Shown here piece by piece: positions 13,505 through 24,837 of a stretch of 64,000 bases of DNA (position 1 is the stretch's first letter; every line of letters begins with the position of its first letter). The stretch spans positions 2,483,001 through 2,547,000 of the forward strand of contig NC_134677.1 in assembly GCF_024713945.1 (NCBI RefSeq), read 5' to 3'. A program made the translations under genes and the position numbers. The notes beneath the pieces are model-generated. The model saw only the letters and a list, made by a program, of their open reading frames with translations, was not told the DNA's origin and did not search any database. This DNA comes from Dermatophagoides farinae. Taxonomy: Eukaryota; Arthropoda; Arachnida; Sarcoptiformes; Pyroglyphidae.

Positions 13505-15622
13505 ATGATGGACAATAATGAAGATCATTTTTTGGACACTGAAACCGGTATGTTATGTATGATTGTTGACTAATACAATATTTTGAATTTCGTACTATGA
13601 ATAATGATTATATTTTATTCGATTTTTACATTGATGATGTTTGTGTCATCATTATCATGTCATTGATATTCTCTTGAAATGTTTAGTTTTCTGTCTATAA
13701 AAAATTTTTAATCTTAATTCCTGATTAATGTTTGAATTTTCAAAAAAACCATCCGATACTTGGCTCAATTACATCATTTCGAAAATGATATAATTAATTG
13801 AACAAGGACAAGGATGATGATAAAATATAATCATCATGTTATATTGAACAACAAGTAAAAAATCGTTGTTCAAGTTCCTATTGCACCTTTTCGGTGGTTT
13901 TTTTTCCACTATACTGCAGGTATAATACACCTGTAAGTTGAGACAGGTTCTACAGTCTCTCTTGTGGTTTCTTTTATAATAATGTTTTGACAACAGACAA
14001 GAAGGCTTACCGTAATGATAGATTGAGGAGCCATTGTGTGTCCGTATATTTGTGTATGTGTGTGAGGAATTATTATTATGATGAGTGGAAGTTTATTACA
14101 CATTTAACATCATACTACTAGTCATCGAATCGACACGGCGACAACCTAGTTTATGATACACTTATTCCTTGGTGGATCATCATCATCATCATTAATTATA
14201 ACGTTTGTTTTTAAAATTTAACAAAAAAAAAACATATTGCTATGGCTAATAAAAAAAATTCCAATAAACGAAACATTAATCAACAGAATACTGATAATAA
14301 TAAAGCATCATTATTATCCAATCATTTTGATGAAACAGATTCTACTGATTATGATGAAATTTCAACTACATTAAAAATGAATGATTCTTCGATTGATCAT
14401 GAAAAATGTGAAGCATTCAGACGTATTGCTTCCGCTGAAGAGATCGAAGAAATGAGTATAAATTCACAATCATAATTAATCTAATCGAATTTCATTGAAA
14501 TAAATTTGATTATCTCATTTTTTTTTGTTGCTTCACAGGCAATGAGCTTTTGGACCAGTATACAGATCCCGAACAACGAGCCAAAATCGAAGAAGAATTG
14601 CGAAAAGAATTGGCCAAGGTTTGTTAATCACACAATAATCACTAAATACAAATCAAATTAATACATTCATTTTTTTTATTCAAAACAAAGACCGAAGAGG
14701 AAATACAAACATTGCGTACAGTATTGACGGCTAAAATAAAACGTTCAAATGAATTGAAAAGAAAATTAGGAATCACCGTTTGGAAAGAATTTCGTGATGA
14801 AATGGAAAGCAGCATTAAAAATATTCAAGAAAGTACAGCGTATGTTTATTTTTGTTTGTTTTAAATGGCAAGAATTTTTCAATTCTTACATCTTCCGACT
14901 TTCGCGGACTTTTTGTTAATCCTAAATGTGAATTAATTTTTTTCTGCTTTTGCTCCTATATTTATATATATTTATTGATTTCATGCAAACAAACAAAACA
15001 AAACAAAAAACTATATGTTATACAGCTCAGGATTTATGGCCAAACTATCAACAGCTCCCTCGTATGTGATGAAATGTTCAAATATTTTTTCTTTGCTTCT
15101 CTCTCATTCATATAATAAAATAATCCATCATTGCATGCGTTCATTCTTAAAACAGAATAGTCATAAAGTTTTAGTTTCAAAAATAGAATTCTTTTTCATA
15201 ATCAAATTGACCATTTAATTTCTCTGTATATATTATTTATTCTTTTTTGGAATTTATTTTTTTTTTCGTCCATCTCAATATTTATAGTTATCAGAAAACA
15301 AGTGAAGCAGTCAAAATGGGTCAAGCTTCAGTGATGGGAACACTTGGTTCCGTAGCTCGTAGATTAGGTGAAGTGAAAAATACGAATGCTTTTAAATCAT
15401 TTGAAGAAAAAGTTGGCTATGCTGTTACTAATGTCAAGGTAAAATTTCATTAAATTAAAATTATTTTTCTTACTAGCTATTTTTTTTTAATTCCTATAGA
15501 CCAAGATTGCATCTCGAAGTAACAGTACAACCAATTTTGATGATGCACTTAAGAATGCAGAACATTCGGCCACTACACCGGTTACATCGCCAATGATTCC
15601 TGAAGATAAATCACTTTCCTAA
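13505..15622 (+). CDS. TPD52 (tumor protein D52/D54) family protein
   Basis: Coiled-coil protein of the D52 family, which acts in vesicle trafficking and lipid-droplet or exocytic membranes. Two alternative first coding exons exist: 13505-13547 (14 codons, starting MMDNNEDHF) and 14242-14455 (71 codons, starting MANKKNSNK). Both end in phase 1 and both join the shared exon 14539-14618. Shared exons follow at 14691-14839, 15288-15438 and 15500-15622. A 36-base exon at 15026-15061 has good splice sites and can be included or skipped without changing frame. The shared part shows the family core: KIEEELRKELAKTEEEIQTL, the KRKLGI motif, AYQKTSEAVKMG, a VGSV-like GTLGSVARRLGEVKN stretch and FKSFEEKVGYAVTNVK. 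Proteins are about 181 or 238 residues, plus 12 with the cassette, close to the family's usual 180-240. Family call is firm; splice forms are inferred from splice sites. Confidence 0.92.
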
Positions 15623-15870
15623 TTGAGCCACATTTATCAACTATAGATTAATGTGAATGGCAGTACGAATATCAAACACTTTATTCGAACTATCACTTTT
15701 TTATTAATTGATCTTAAATGGTGATTGATTGATTGGATTTCCTAATTTTTTTTTTATAAATGCACCAATATCAACTTGACAATATTTATTTTTGCCAGCT
15801 TCATAATAAAGTTTCAATCATAATTATTTACTATATATTATGACAATAATTTTGATTACAAAAAATATCA

Positions 15871-16630
15871 TTATTGACTAGGTTTTGAATCGGAATTGGA
15901 ACTTTCATTATTTGTTTCTTCTGTTGGTTTTGTGGTGGATTTTTCTTTCTCCAATGCTTCCGAAACTAATGCTTGTAACATTTCCATATGTTGTTTTTGT
16001 TTCTCTAGTTTACGTGCAGCACGAATTGCTGCTTTAGCTTCTTCATCTTTTTTGACCAATGCCTCTTCAAAACGTGGATCATTTGGTTCGATATCATAAC
16101 CCAGATATTCTCGTACTTCTTGGATCAATTTTTCTTTATTAGATTTCTCCTCTTCGATTTTTTCAAATAAATTGTGATAGTTTTTCCAAAATTCTTCTTT
16201 CATTTTCGGTAATTTTTTCAGATTAGCAACAATCTGTTTTTCTCGTTTGATTCGTTTTTCCTGTTCAGCTTTTTGAGTTTGCAATAAATTCTCACGCATT
16301 GATTCGATACTTTTCTCGAATTTAGCGTCAAATTGTTTCATGTACTGTAATTCCTCTTTACTTGGCCAACAAATACCCGGTTTTAAACCTAAAATAGATG
16401 GCAATTGATAAAAATTTTTGTCAAAGTTAATTTATCAATAATTACTTACCAGAACTTTTTCCAAATGTTGCGAATCTTTTTCGAATTATATTTTTCTTAT
16501 ATAGCCATACAAGTGTTGGCTTTTGTTCAACTGTCAACGTACCAGTAGCTCTATCTCGAACATATTTTGGAATATCTCTACTTGGTAATCTAGGATTATT
16601 AAGAATTTGTCGTAAAAATCTTGAAGACAT
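15871..16630 (-). CDS. Mitochondrial ribosomal protein mL64 (GADD45GIP1/CRIF1)
   Basis: Two exons, 16450-16630 and 15871-16388, encode about 232 residues (human protein 222). mL64 is a large-subunit mitoribosomal protein near the tunnel exit, needed for synthesis and insertion of oxidative phosphorylation subunits. What identifies it is an N-terminal Arg-rich, import-like stretch, then the FGKSSGLKPGICWPSKEEL junction region, a long charged helix (KAEQEKRIKREKQIVANLKKLP), the GYDIEPNDPRFEEAL motif characteristic of the family, and a Lys/Glu/Ala-rich terminal helix with a polar tail. It is divergent from RpL7, with start codons about 190 bases apart, and its 3' end faces that of the TPD52 gene 248 bases away. 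Confidence 0.9.
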
Positions 16631-16821
16631 TTTCGATGATCATCAGAAACATTAAATTATGAAAAACATTGTTTATGAACAGCATTTAAAATAATTGAGC
16701 ATGCGTTATTTGAAGCATGCCACACTGCCAATCGTGCTTCGAATAAGGCATGCTCAATTATTTCTCACTTTCCTGCACTAGTTCTTTCTTCCGGACAACA
16801 ACAACACGTTGAAGCCGAAAC
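16631..16821. promoter_or_regulatory. Shared divergent promoter of mL64 and RpL7, with palindrome
   Basis: The gap of 191 bases between the two start codons must hold both promoters. It contains a large inverted repeat: arms 16689-16718 and 16734-16763 match at 27 of 30 positions, including an exact 16-base pair of ends (16689-16704 and 16748-16763), around a 15-base centre. Nearer RpL7, CTTTCTTCC at 16784-16792 looks like the 5' TOP start of ribosomal protein mRNAs. No TATA box is evident. Confidence 0.75.
16689..16763. repeat. 30-base imperfect palindrome in a divergent promoter
   Basis: The outer 16 bases of each arm (AAATAATTGAGCATGC and its complement) are identical. The inner 14 differ at three positions. 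The GCATGC core is itself palindromic, and a further GCATGC-like copy lies at 16715-16720. The symmetry would present the same sites to both genes. Confidence 0.9.
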
Positions 16822-17707
16822 ATGACCCAAACGTAAGCTTTTATTTATTTATTTTCAATTTTTATTAATTTGTTTTTTTTCAAAAAATTATGTCAAATAG
16901 TCAAGCAAAACCAACTTCAACAGGCAAATTGCCTACTGTTCCTGAGACTATTCTCAAAAAACGCAAACGACGTGAAGAACAGAAAGCTAAATCGATTTTA
17001 GAAACAATCAAATACCGGAAAGATCGCCAGGCTAAAAAAGCCCTTATTTTCAAACGTGCAGAAAAATATGTCAAAGAATATCGACAAAAAGAACGAGATA
17101 TAATCCGAATGAAACGTCAAGCAAGAGAAAAGGGCAATTTCTATGTTCCTCCAGAAGCCAAATTGGCATTCGTCATGCGAATTCGAGGGTAATACATTTT
17201 CATAGTATTTACTGATTGTATTTTTTACTAATTTTTTTTTCTACAAATAGTATCAATGGTGTTCCACCAAAACCAAGAAAAGTTCTTCAACTTTTCCGAT
17301 TGCGACAAATCAATAACGGTGTATTTGTCAAACTAAACAAAGCTACCATCAATATGCTTCGAATAGCCGAACCATATATCACTTGGGGTTATCCATCATT
17401 GAAAAACATTCGTGATTTAATCTATAAACGTGGTTTCGGTAAAGTTAATGGACAACGAATCCCATTGACCGACAATTCGGTCATTGAACAAAAATTGGGA
17501 AAACATGGTATCATTTGTATGGAAGATTTGATTCATGAAATCTACACGGTTGGACCAAACTTCAAGTATGCCAATAACTTTTTCTGGCATTTTAAGCTGA
17601 ATAATCCACGTGGTGGTTGGCGTAAAAAGGTTACTCATTATGTTGAAGGTGGTGATTTTGGTAATCGTGAAGACAAGATTAATGTATTGCTTAAAAACAT
17701 GATCTAA
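16822..17707 (+). CDS. RpL7: Ribosomal protein L7 (uL30), large cytosolic subunit
   Basis: Three exons: 16822-16832, 16901-17188 and 17251-17707, encoding about 251 residues (human 248). The first exon carries only three and two-thirds codons (MTQ plus part of T). An alternative ATG at 16890 lies in the end of the first intron and keeps the same frame, but the 11-base first exon is preferred because of its donor (acgtaagc), the following acceptor (aaatag) and a TOP-like leader just upstream. Diagnostic sequence: a basic N-terminal extension with [13 protein letters not shown], then [62 protein letters not shown] and [16 protein letters not shown]. The gene is compact, as expected for a highly expressed gene, and its 3' end converges with MTERF3 110 bases away. 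Confidence 0.97.
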
Positions 17708-17817
17708 TTCAATTGTGTTTGTGTCTATTTTTAAAATGAAATTAAAATCTAATTTTTTTGGTTTTGCAAAAAAAAAAATTTTCACTTTTATTAAAACAAA
17801 TTCATTTACATTATCTT

Positions 17818-19190
17818 TTAAATTGTTTTTAAAAATCGATTGAAATCATCCACACAGGTTTTAGCATATTCAATACAGAATTGTGAATCATCTATTTGAA
17901 AAAAGGCACTTAGTGGAACATATAATGGTTTATTAGGATCATATTGATCACGATTCAATGATTGGAGATAAAGATGACGAACACGTATCAAACGTACACG
18001 ACGTAATAATATCAATGGAAAATTTAACACTTGTTCATGACTTATTTGCATCGTTGTATTCACATATTCGAATGAAAGTAACATATCTTTCGATGCTTGT
18101 TTCATTTGTTTTGTCCAAAGAATCGGATTTTTTAAAAGCAATGATTTAATTTCATCCGATTTGAAACCCATTTGTTCAGCAAACACAAACGTACATTTCT
18201 GTTAACAAAAAAAAAAACCAACTATTAGCTAGAAAATTTGACAATTAAAATGATAAAAACCTTTAAGTGATGATTTTTCATCAACATGATTCGTGGATGT
18301 TGTCGTACAATATGTCTTATATTGACAGCAGTTAGTCGATATTCTTGACCCAAATCAGCAAGACGTTGATCAATGGTTTGTATTTTCAAATTAAATACAA
18401 TAGGACATTTAAGGAAAAAAAAGGTGATATCTTGAGGACTAAATCTACGAAATTTAAAGTAGCTAATGAGAATGTTCAAATTTTCTAATGGAATCTATAA
18501 TTTAAAAAAAATAATGATTTTTTTAAAAAAATCAATAGATATATGAATGATAATTATAAATTATGAAAATTTACCGTGAATAGATATGGATTCAAAGTCA
18601 ATACATCACCCACTTGGCTGATATCCAGTCCATTATCCAATAAAAACATCAACAATGGTTGGATATCTTTCTCAAAATCACAACGAACAATGAATGAGGC
18701 AAGTTTATCATCTTTTTCAATTATCGATAAATCAACTTTTAATTTGACTAGTTGTTGTAAAGTATCGGAAACATTCACATAAGCAGCAAGATTGAATGAT
18801 TTTTTCAACACAGGTCGAATTTCATTCAAGAATTGAACATTATCATCATTTATTGTATCTAGTGCATTTAATCTATCAATGGAAAAAATTCATCTATAAA
18901 TGTTTATGAATTACAGTGAAAAATCTTTCTTACTTGGGAATCGAATCAAGTTCTTTTGATAATGAAATCAATTGATTATCATTATCATCATTATTTTTAT
19001 TGTTGAAAACATTTTGATCATGAATTTTCCTGAACACATTTTGAAAATGACGATATTTCGTCAAAAATCCATAATGTGATAATTTTGAAGAAACTTTTAA
19101 AAGTGAAAAATTCATTGTTGTCACTCCAATATACAAATCACATGCCGAGAATGTATTCGAATGAAAAAAACATTCGATCGATTCATACAT
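17818..19190 (-). CDS. Mitochondrial transcription termination factor family (MTERF3-like)
   Basis: Four exons: 18934-19190, 18575-18872, 18261-18494 and 17818-18198, about 389 residues. Proteins of this family bind mitochondrial DNA or rRNA through repeated three-helix MTERF motifs and control mitochondrial transcription or ribosome assembly. Repeats visible here include DISQVGDVLTLNPYLFT, FSPQDITFFFLKCPIVF, VNIRHIVRQHPRIMLM and DEIKSLLLKNPILWTK, each with the leucine- and proline-containing pattern. The first 85 residues are variable and should contain the import signal; two Met codons (residues 1 and 26) could start translation. The C-terminal part (LSAFFQIDDSQFCIEYAKTC) resembles MTERF3 rather than MTERF1, so that subfamily is preferred, with moderate confidence. 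Confidence 0.87.
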
Positions 19191-19316
19191 AACAAGTTAT
19201 TCAACAATAACAATCTAATGATGAGCGCCAAATTTTCATCAATAAAAAAAAATTTTATCTAAAAATCATTCAATTCATATGAGTCTTAATAATTTGAAAA
19301 AATTCATATAAATTAA

Positions 19317-20876
19317 TCAAGAGTATTTTTTCTTTTCATTATTATCGTAAATAATTTTTTGATCAAATTTTTGGAGAAAATTATCTTTTGATCGTATGAA
19401 ATATTCTTCGACAATATTGTTGACATGATTCCAACGGTATTTGGCCCATACAACACAGATTGATACACATGATATACTCATTACGAACTATCATGATTAA
19501 TGAAAGAAAAGGTAATAAATTGAAAAATCCATCTTAATTGATTAATTAATTCATTTGAATTTACCTGAATCAATAGCCATATGAAAATATTCCATAATTG
19601 AGCTTGAGCAAATATACTAAGACCAAACTTGATCGAAATCAATGTTTCAGTGATCACGATGGCAACAAATACCCAGCATTGTGTTCCAACACGTTTACAA
19701 CGAGTATCCGTACTATAGGTATAATATTGACGAACCGATGGTGCAACGATCAATGTAATCAAACCAATACGGCCAACATTTAGTGGATGAGCTGGTGGCG
19801 TTTCAAAGATGTGTTTAAGAAAAAATGTATTAAGTTCAGTCAGTTGCCAAAATATGACTAGTTGTGTAACGGACAGAAATCGCATATATGTGCAATTTGG
19901 ATCAAACCAATGAATTGGTGTCCATGATTCTGGTGTAAATTGTAATATAGCTCGACGTATCTTTTTTGATGCAGATTGTATATCTCTATGGTAATATAAA
20001 ATTTATAGGGGTAATGACTATATGAGGTAATTGTTTATTTTACATACTTGATGCTTTCCCATTTGTATGTTCTCATTTCCAGCAAACGACATATAAACAT
20101 GCCACAGAATATGCCCAATCCATTACAAATCAGTACATCAAGGATCCAGGAATCCCACCAACATTCGGCAAAATTTGGCAATAAATGAGCGAATGCAACT
20201 TCAGTAATTTCCCATGTAACCGAAATGGTCCAACATATACCATAATGACGAAGCAATAATGCTTTCAATACCCATCCCAAGAAATGTGCTAAAGCAAAAA
20301 CGTCCATATGTTCCCAGAAACGTTCCAATGTTAAATCACTGCAATTGACAGCATATTGCTATAAATTCGATCATCATTATCCATCATCGGTATATATTCG
20401 ATTCATTTTATTATTACCTTTTCAGAATCAATATGAAAATGTTTGAGATCCGGATAGAACCAGTACATGATTGATTTGACAGTCTCATAATTCTGGAATA
20501 ATATGAAGATTAATGAAAGTAAATAGAGAACACTTATTCCAAACACTAAACGCCAAAATGCAGGATGAGGACGTGTAAATGGTCCATTCGGAAAGGTCAA
20601 CAATGAAATGACCAAAAAGAACAAGACCAAACAAAGGATGCCGGACCAGATATTATTTTCCAATGAAGATTCATCACGAGTAAAAGCCGAATAAAATATG
20701 GTTATTATAGAAACAACTAATAATGTGATTGTATGTGGTTTATAAAAAAATTCTAATGATATGTCATCAACTGGTCTTTCGTTAATTGCATAAAAATTAT
20801 GATGAATTTCCCGTGCTGATGTCGATGATGATGATGATATTTCGGAAGACAATGTTGTTGTTGCCATCACCATCAT
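19317..20876 (-). CDS. Pss: Phosphatidylserine synthase (PTDSS1/2 family)
   Basis: Four exons: 20418-20876, 20048-20358, 19565-19985 and 19317-19487, about 453 residues (human enzymes 473-487). The enzyme sits in the ER and swaps the head group of phosphatidylcholine or phosphatidylethanolamine for serine. Identifying segments are [35 protein letters not shown], the core [53 protein letters not shown] and [20 protein letters not shown]. About eight or more hydrophobic segments are spread along the protein. The last exon (starting FVMSISC) is inferred from its splice site and encodes a polar cytosolic tail ending in a Lys-rich stretch. The first three Met codons cluster; the farthest upstream is used here. 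Confidence 0.95.
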
Positions 20877-21979
20877 TGATCACTGATATAAATTATATAA
20901 ATTATTATCTTTACTTATTCGTTTTTTTTCTGTGAATTCTTTTTTTTTTCGTTCGATTATTGATCATTTATAATTGATGTTCAATTCAATTAAACATTAT
21001 TATTTTTATTATCTACAGAAAAATCCATTGATGATGGTGATATAAAAATGTGATGATAAATTCAATTTTTGCTTGTTTAAATAAGCCATGCCATCACATC
21101 AAATAAACATATAGAAAGAGATAAATATACAGTTAACTACATTTATTCACTCTACATGTGTATGTGTGTGTGTGTATAGTTCAGGAGATTTAATACACAC
21201 CAAAAAAAAAAACAGACAACAATACAGATCAAATACAAAAAAAAAATCGAATCAAACACACAGATGCAATTATTATTATTATGAATTGGTGATGATGAAT
21301 TGTGACATCTATTGGATATCATGCATGATCATCATCATCATTTCAAAATAATATTTGCTTCACCTTTACTTTGGAATTTTTTTTTCAATAATTGTAACCT
21401 TTAATATTATTTGTCCGATCATCATTAAATAAATAACAACTGTATATATTATTGTATTATTATTATAAATCATGTAAGGAAAATAAAATTCGAAACGAAT
21501 TCATTATTTGTTGTTTGATGATAATAAGGAAAATTTTCAATTTTCTATGATGAAAAATTTCAGCCTCAAGGTTCAAGTATTACTCAATGTTTTTTTTCCT
21601 TTCATTTTTTTTATTTTATGATGCCAGGTTTATTGATTTTCATTTTTTCAATTTTCTTTTTTTCTCAAAAAATTTATGTACAAAATAACCCGGATAAATT
21701 AACTCTCGTTAGTAGTTTTTGATACATTTTCTTATGGAAAATGAGTTCCATTCAATCAATAGTGTTCCAAGATTGATTTTTTTTTACGAAATTGGGCAAT
21801 CAAACTGAGTGAGAAAATTTAATTTTATCATCAAACATAATTCAATCTCGAATTTTGATGACAAAATTATTGGACAAATATTTTGTAACGTTCTTTACGA
21901 ACAATTACTTTGATATATTTTTCATTTTTCAAACGAAAATATTTTCATGCTTTATTTTGAAAAAAATTGGAATACAATA
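20877..21979. other. Intergenic gap between divergent genes
   Basis: AT-rich DNA between phosphatidylserine synthase (-) and the small coiled-coil gene (+). It contains a TG-rich patch near 21155-21178 and ATC runs near 21328. Short open frames are low-complexity. Both promoters must lie here, but no specific motif was recognised. Confidence 0.5.
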
Positions 21980-22344
21980 ATGTCGAAAGGAATGAATCAA
22001 GTAAGTTTACTTTTTTTTGTTTTTAAAATTTCATTACAACATCAATCGATTCTTTTCAAATATAGGAAATCGAAGAATTTATCGAATGTATGGAAAAAAT
22101 GAAAAATCAAATGGAACGTCATGTTCCATTGACTGTGAGTGAAAAAAAATATAAAGAATCTTTGAAAAAAATTGGTAAAAATTTCGAAAATAAACGTGAA
22201 CAATTACTTAATTCATGTCCTAAGCTGAATGAACATTTAAAACCTGGCGAACAAAAGAAAGAACATATCCATCTTTCCGAAGATTTATTAAATGATTTGG
22301 CTCAATTTTATGAATTTCAGAAATTGATCAAAAAGATTTACTAA
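21980..22344 (+). CDS. Small lysine/glutamate-rich coiled-coil protein, unknown
   Basis: Two exons, 21980-22000 and 22066-22344, joined over a 65-base intron with strong sites (caagtaagt and tatag). They give 99 residues. The sequence is largely helical and charged: EIEEFIECMEKMKNQMERH, then KYKESLKKIGKNFENKREQL, a central Pro-containing turn (HLKPGEQ) and a final helix LLNDLAQFYEFQKLIKKIY. There is no signal peptide or membrane segment. I do not recognise a family. The size and helix pattern would suit a subunit or adaptor. The first exon is only seven codons; without it translation could start at the Met in exon 2 (22090). A real gene is likely because splice sites, frame and codon use agree. 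Confidence 0.6.
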
Positions 22345-23294
22345 CATAAATTCTATTGTATTTGGATGAATAACATAATCTAATAAAAATTACGATCATT
22401 TGCTATAATAATGTGTTTTTTTTTCTAATCTAACATCAATTAAAAAAAGTTAATTAGTTTTCATATGACAAAATCGATATGAATATGAATGACATATGAT
22501 TAAACTGGGTTCAAATAATGTTAAATATAGAGGAACCGTATATGCAATGTACTTTTGACAACTGAAAAAAAAACAAAACAAAACAACAAGACGTTTCCAT
22601 AGTGTCAACAAAAAAAAAAATATCGAACAAGTGAATAATGAATGAATGAAAAATGTTGAATTTACTTTCAAAATGACAAAAGGTAAAAAATGACGGCCGG
22701 AATAAATTGTCAAATTATTACCACTACTCCTACTACTACTAATAATACTATTAAAGAATATGAAATTTTTATACCGAATTTATCGATTAATCAATCAATA
22801 AATAGTGTTGGCTATGTAACCATATATTACATATTATTCTTGCAATAGAATTGTTTATATCATGACAATTTTTTCTTATTTGAATTGCATAACTTTTTTT
22901 TCAAAGTCATAAGAATCGAAATAATGAATAAGGTAAGATGAGCAGGCAAAGTAAAAAATGTGATTATAAAGATACAAAGGAAAAAAATACGCATATACAC
23001 TTTAGTTTGTTTTCAGTATTCCCTGATCCATAACAACGTCAATGCCAATATCAACATTGCTATTAAATATAATTTTTTTTATCATCACAAAAGAAAAATT
23101 AAGTTTAATATCTGCAGAATATTAATGTTTGTTTGTCAAACAGAATCAAACGGTGTTGTGTCAGAGTTGCAGTGCGTTACCAATAACAAAAAAAAAACAT
23201 TTTCAAAACTCGATTGATATAAGTTTTATTCATGTGAATATATATTATTGTAATTTAAATTCAACAAAAAAAAATTATCATATGATTGAAGATT
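22345..23294. other. Intergenic gap upstream of the stomatin gene
   Basis: About 950 bases of AT-rich sequence with no credible exon. CTA/ACT triplet runs occur near 22725. The final part should contain the stomatin promoter and leader. Confidence 0.5.
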
Positions 23295-24458
23295 ATGTCT
23301 CAGGATAGTAATCAGAAAATTAATTTTGCTGAAGGCAAGTGATCATATGTTTTGTTTTGTATGTGTTTGTGGATGTGTTTGGTTTGATTTGATTTGATTT
23401 GATTTGGATTTTTTTTTTAAACTAATCTCTATTTAATAAATAAATCATAACATGATGATTATTTATTTATAGCTGGTGAACAAAATGACAGTAGTCAAGG
23501 TGTTTGTGGAGCCATATTAACATTGTTTTCCATTGGTATTGCTGCCTGTACATTTCCATTATCATTATTCTTTTGCATCAAAGTAGTACAGGAATATGAA
23601 CGAGCAGTCATCTTTAGATTGGTATGTATTATGATTATACATCATTGTTTTTTACGTTGACCTACAACTTAATTCAAATCATCATAGGGTCGATTATTAC
23701 ATGGTGGTGCTAAAGGACCAGGAATTTTCTTCATTTTACCTTGTATTGAACATTATACTAAAGTTGATCTACGAACATTGACATTTGATGTACCACCGCA
23801 AGAAGTATTGACCAAAGATTCTGTAACAGTTTCAGTCGATGCTGTCGTATATTATCGTGTCCATAATGCAACGGTTTCGGTTGCCAATGTTGAGAATGCT
23901 CATCATTCAACTCGTTTATTGGCTCAGACAACATTGAGAAATATGTTGGGTACACATAATCTTCATGAAATTCTTTCGGATCGTGAATCAATTTCAAATT
24001 CCATGCAGGTATTTCACTTCAATAAATGAGTTTGATATTTTTTTTCATTTCCATTTACGTGAATATATAGACTGTTTTGGATGAATGTACTGGTGCTTGG
24101 GGAATCAAAGTAGAACGTGTAGAAATGTAAGATATAATGAAATTATGATATAATAGGATGAAATTAATGTTTTTGTTTTAATAGAAAAGACGTTCGACTT
24201 CCTGTTCAATTACAAAGGGCAATGGCTGCTGAAGCTGAAGCTGCTCGTGAAGCTCGAGCTAAAGTTATTGCTGCTGAAGGTGAACAAAAATCGGCTAGAG
24301 CTTTGAAAGAAGCTGCCGAAGTAATTGCCCAAAGTCCAGCGGCATTACAATTACGATATCTACAAACGTTGAATACAATTTCGGCGGAAAAAAATTCAAC
24401 TATAATCTTTCCATTACCGATCGATTTCATCAGTCATTTCATACGTTCAAATGTTTAA
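23295..24458 (+). CDS. Stomatin / band-7 (SPFH) membrane protein
   Basis: Five exons: 23295-23334, 23473-23621, 23688-24008, 24071-24126 and 24185-24458, 279 residues. Stomatins sit in a hairpin in the inner membrane leaflet, oligomerise and tune ion channels (MEC-2 type). Visible features: hydrophobic hairpin ILTLFSIGIAACTFPLSLFF, then KVVQEYERAVIFRLGRLL, PGIFFILPCIEHYTKVDLRT, the SPFH core VPPQEVLTKDSVTVSVDAVVYY, LLAQTTLRNMLGTH, and the coiled coil QRAMAAEAEAAREARAKVIAAEGE with ALKEAAEVIAQSPAALQLRY. The first intron uses a GC donor (aag|gcaagt), the only choice that keeps frame. The C-terminus is short, as in stomatin proper rather than the longer MEC-2 form. Confidence 0.95.
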
Positions 24459-24837
24459 CAAGCGTATATCTCATTATTTATGGATCAACTTTCATATAAA
24501 TTATTATTTACTCATTGTTTTGAATTTAAAGTTATTCATGATTAGAATTCTATATATGTTCTGGAAAAATTTTGATGCAAAAATAATAGAATCAATAAAA
24601 TAGTTTACCTTACCTGTATAATAATACTATACGTATGTTTTGTTGATGATTTTATATAGAAATCACAAATATTGTTGGCCGCGAAAATTGAAATTTAAAT
24701 TTTCAACCTTATGTACGTCGTTTCTGAACGCGTTTGCTACCAACACACACGTGTTTTTTTATTATTTTGAAAATTGAATATTCTGCTTTTCATTTTTCAC
24801 ATTATTCTTGTATTCAAAATAATTTTGTGTGTAAAGA
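24459..24837. promoter_or_regulatory. Gap between stomatin and EMG1; probable EMG1 promoter
   Basis: Stomatin 3' UTR followed by the likely start region of EMG1. A GC-richer patch (acgtcgtttctgaacgcg) at about 24715-24732 stands out from the AT-rich surroundings. No defined motif is called. Confidence 0.35.

Noticed and set aside
23758-23997. 79-codon minus-strand frame inside stomatin
   Set aside because: Shadow of the conserved stomatin exon on the other strand.
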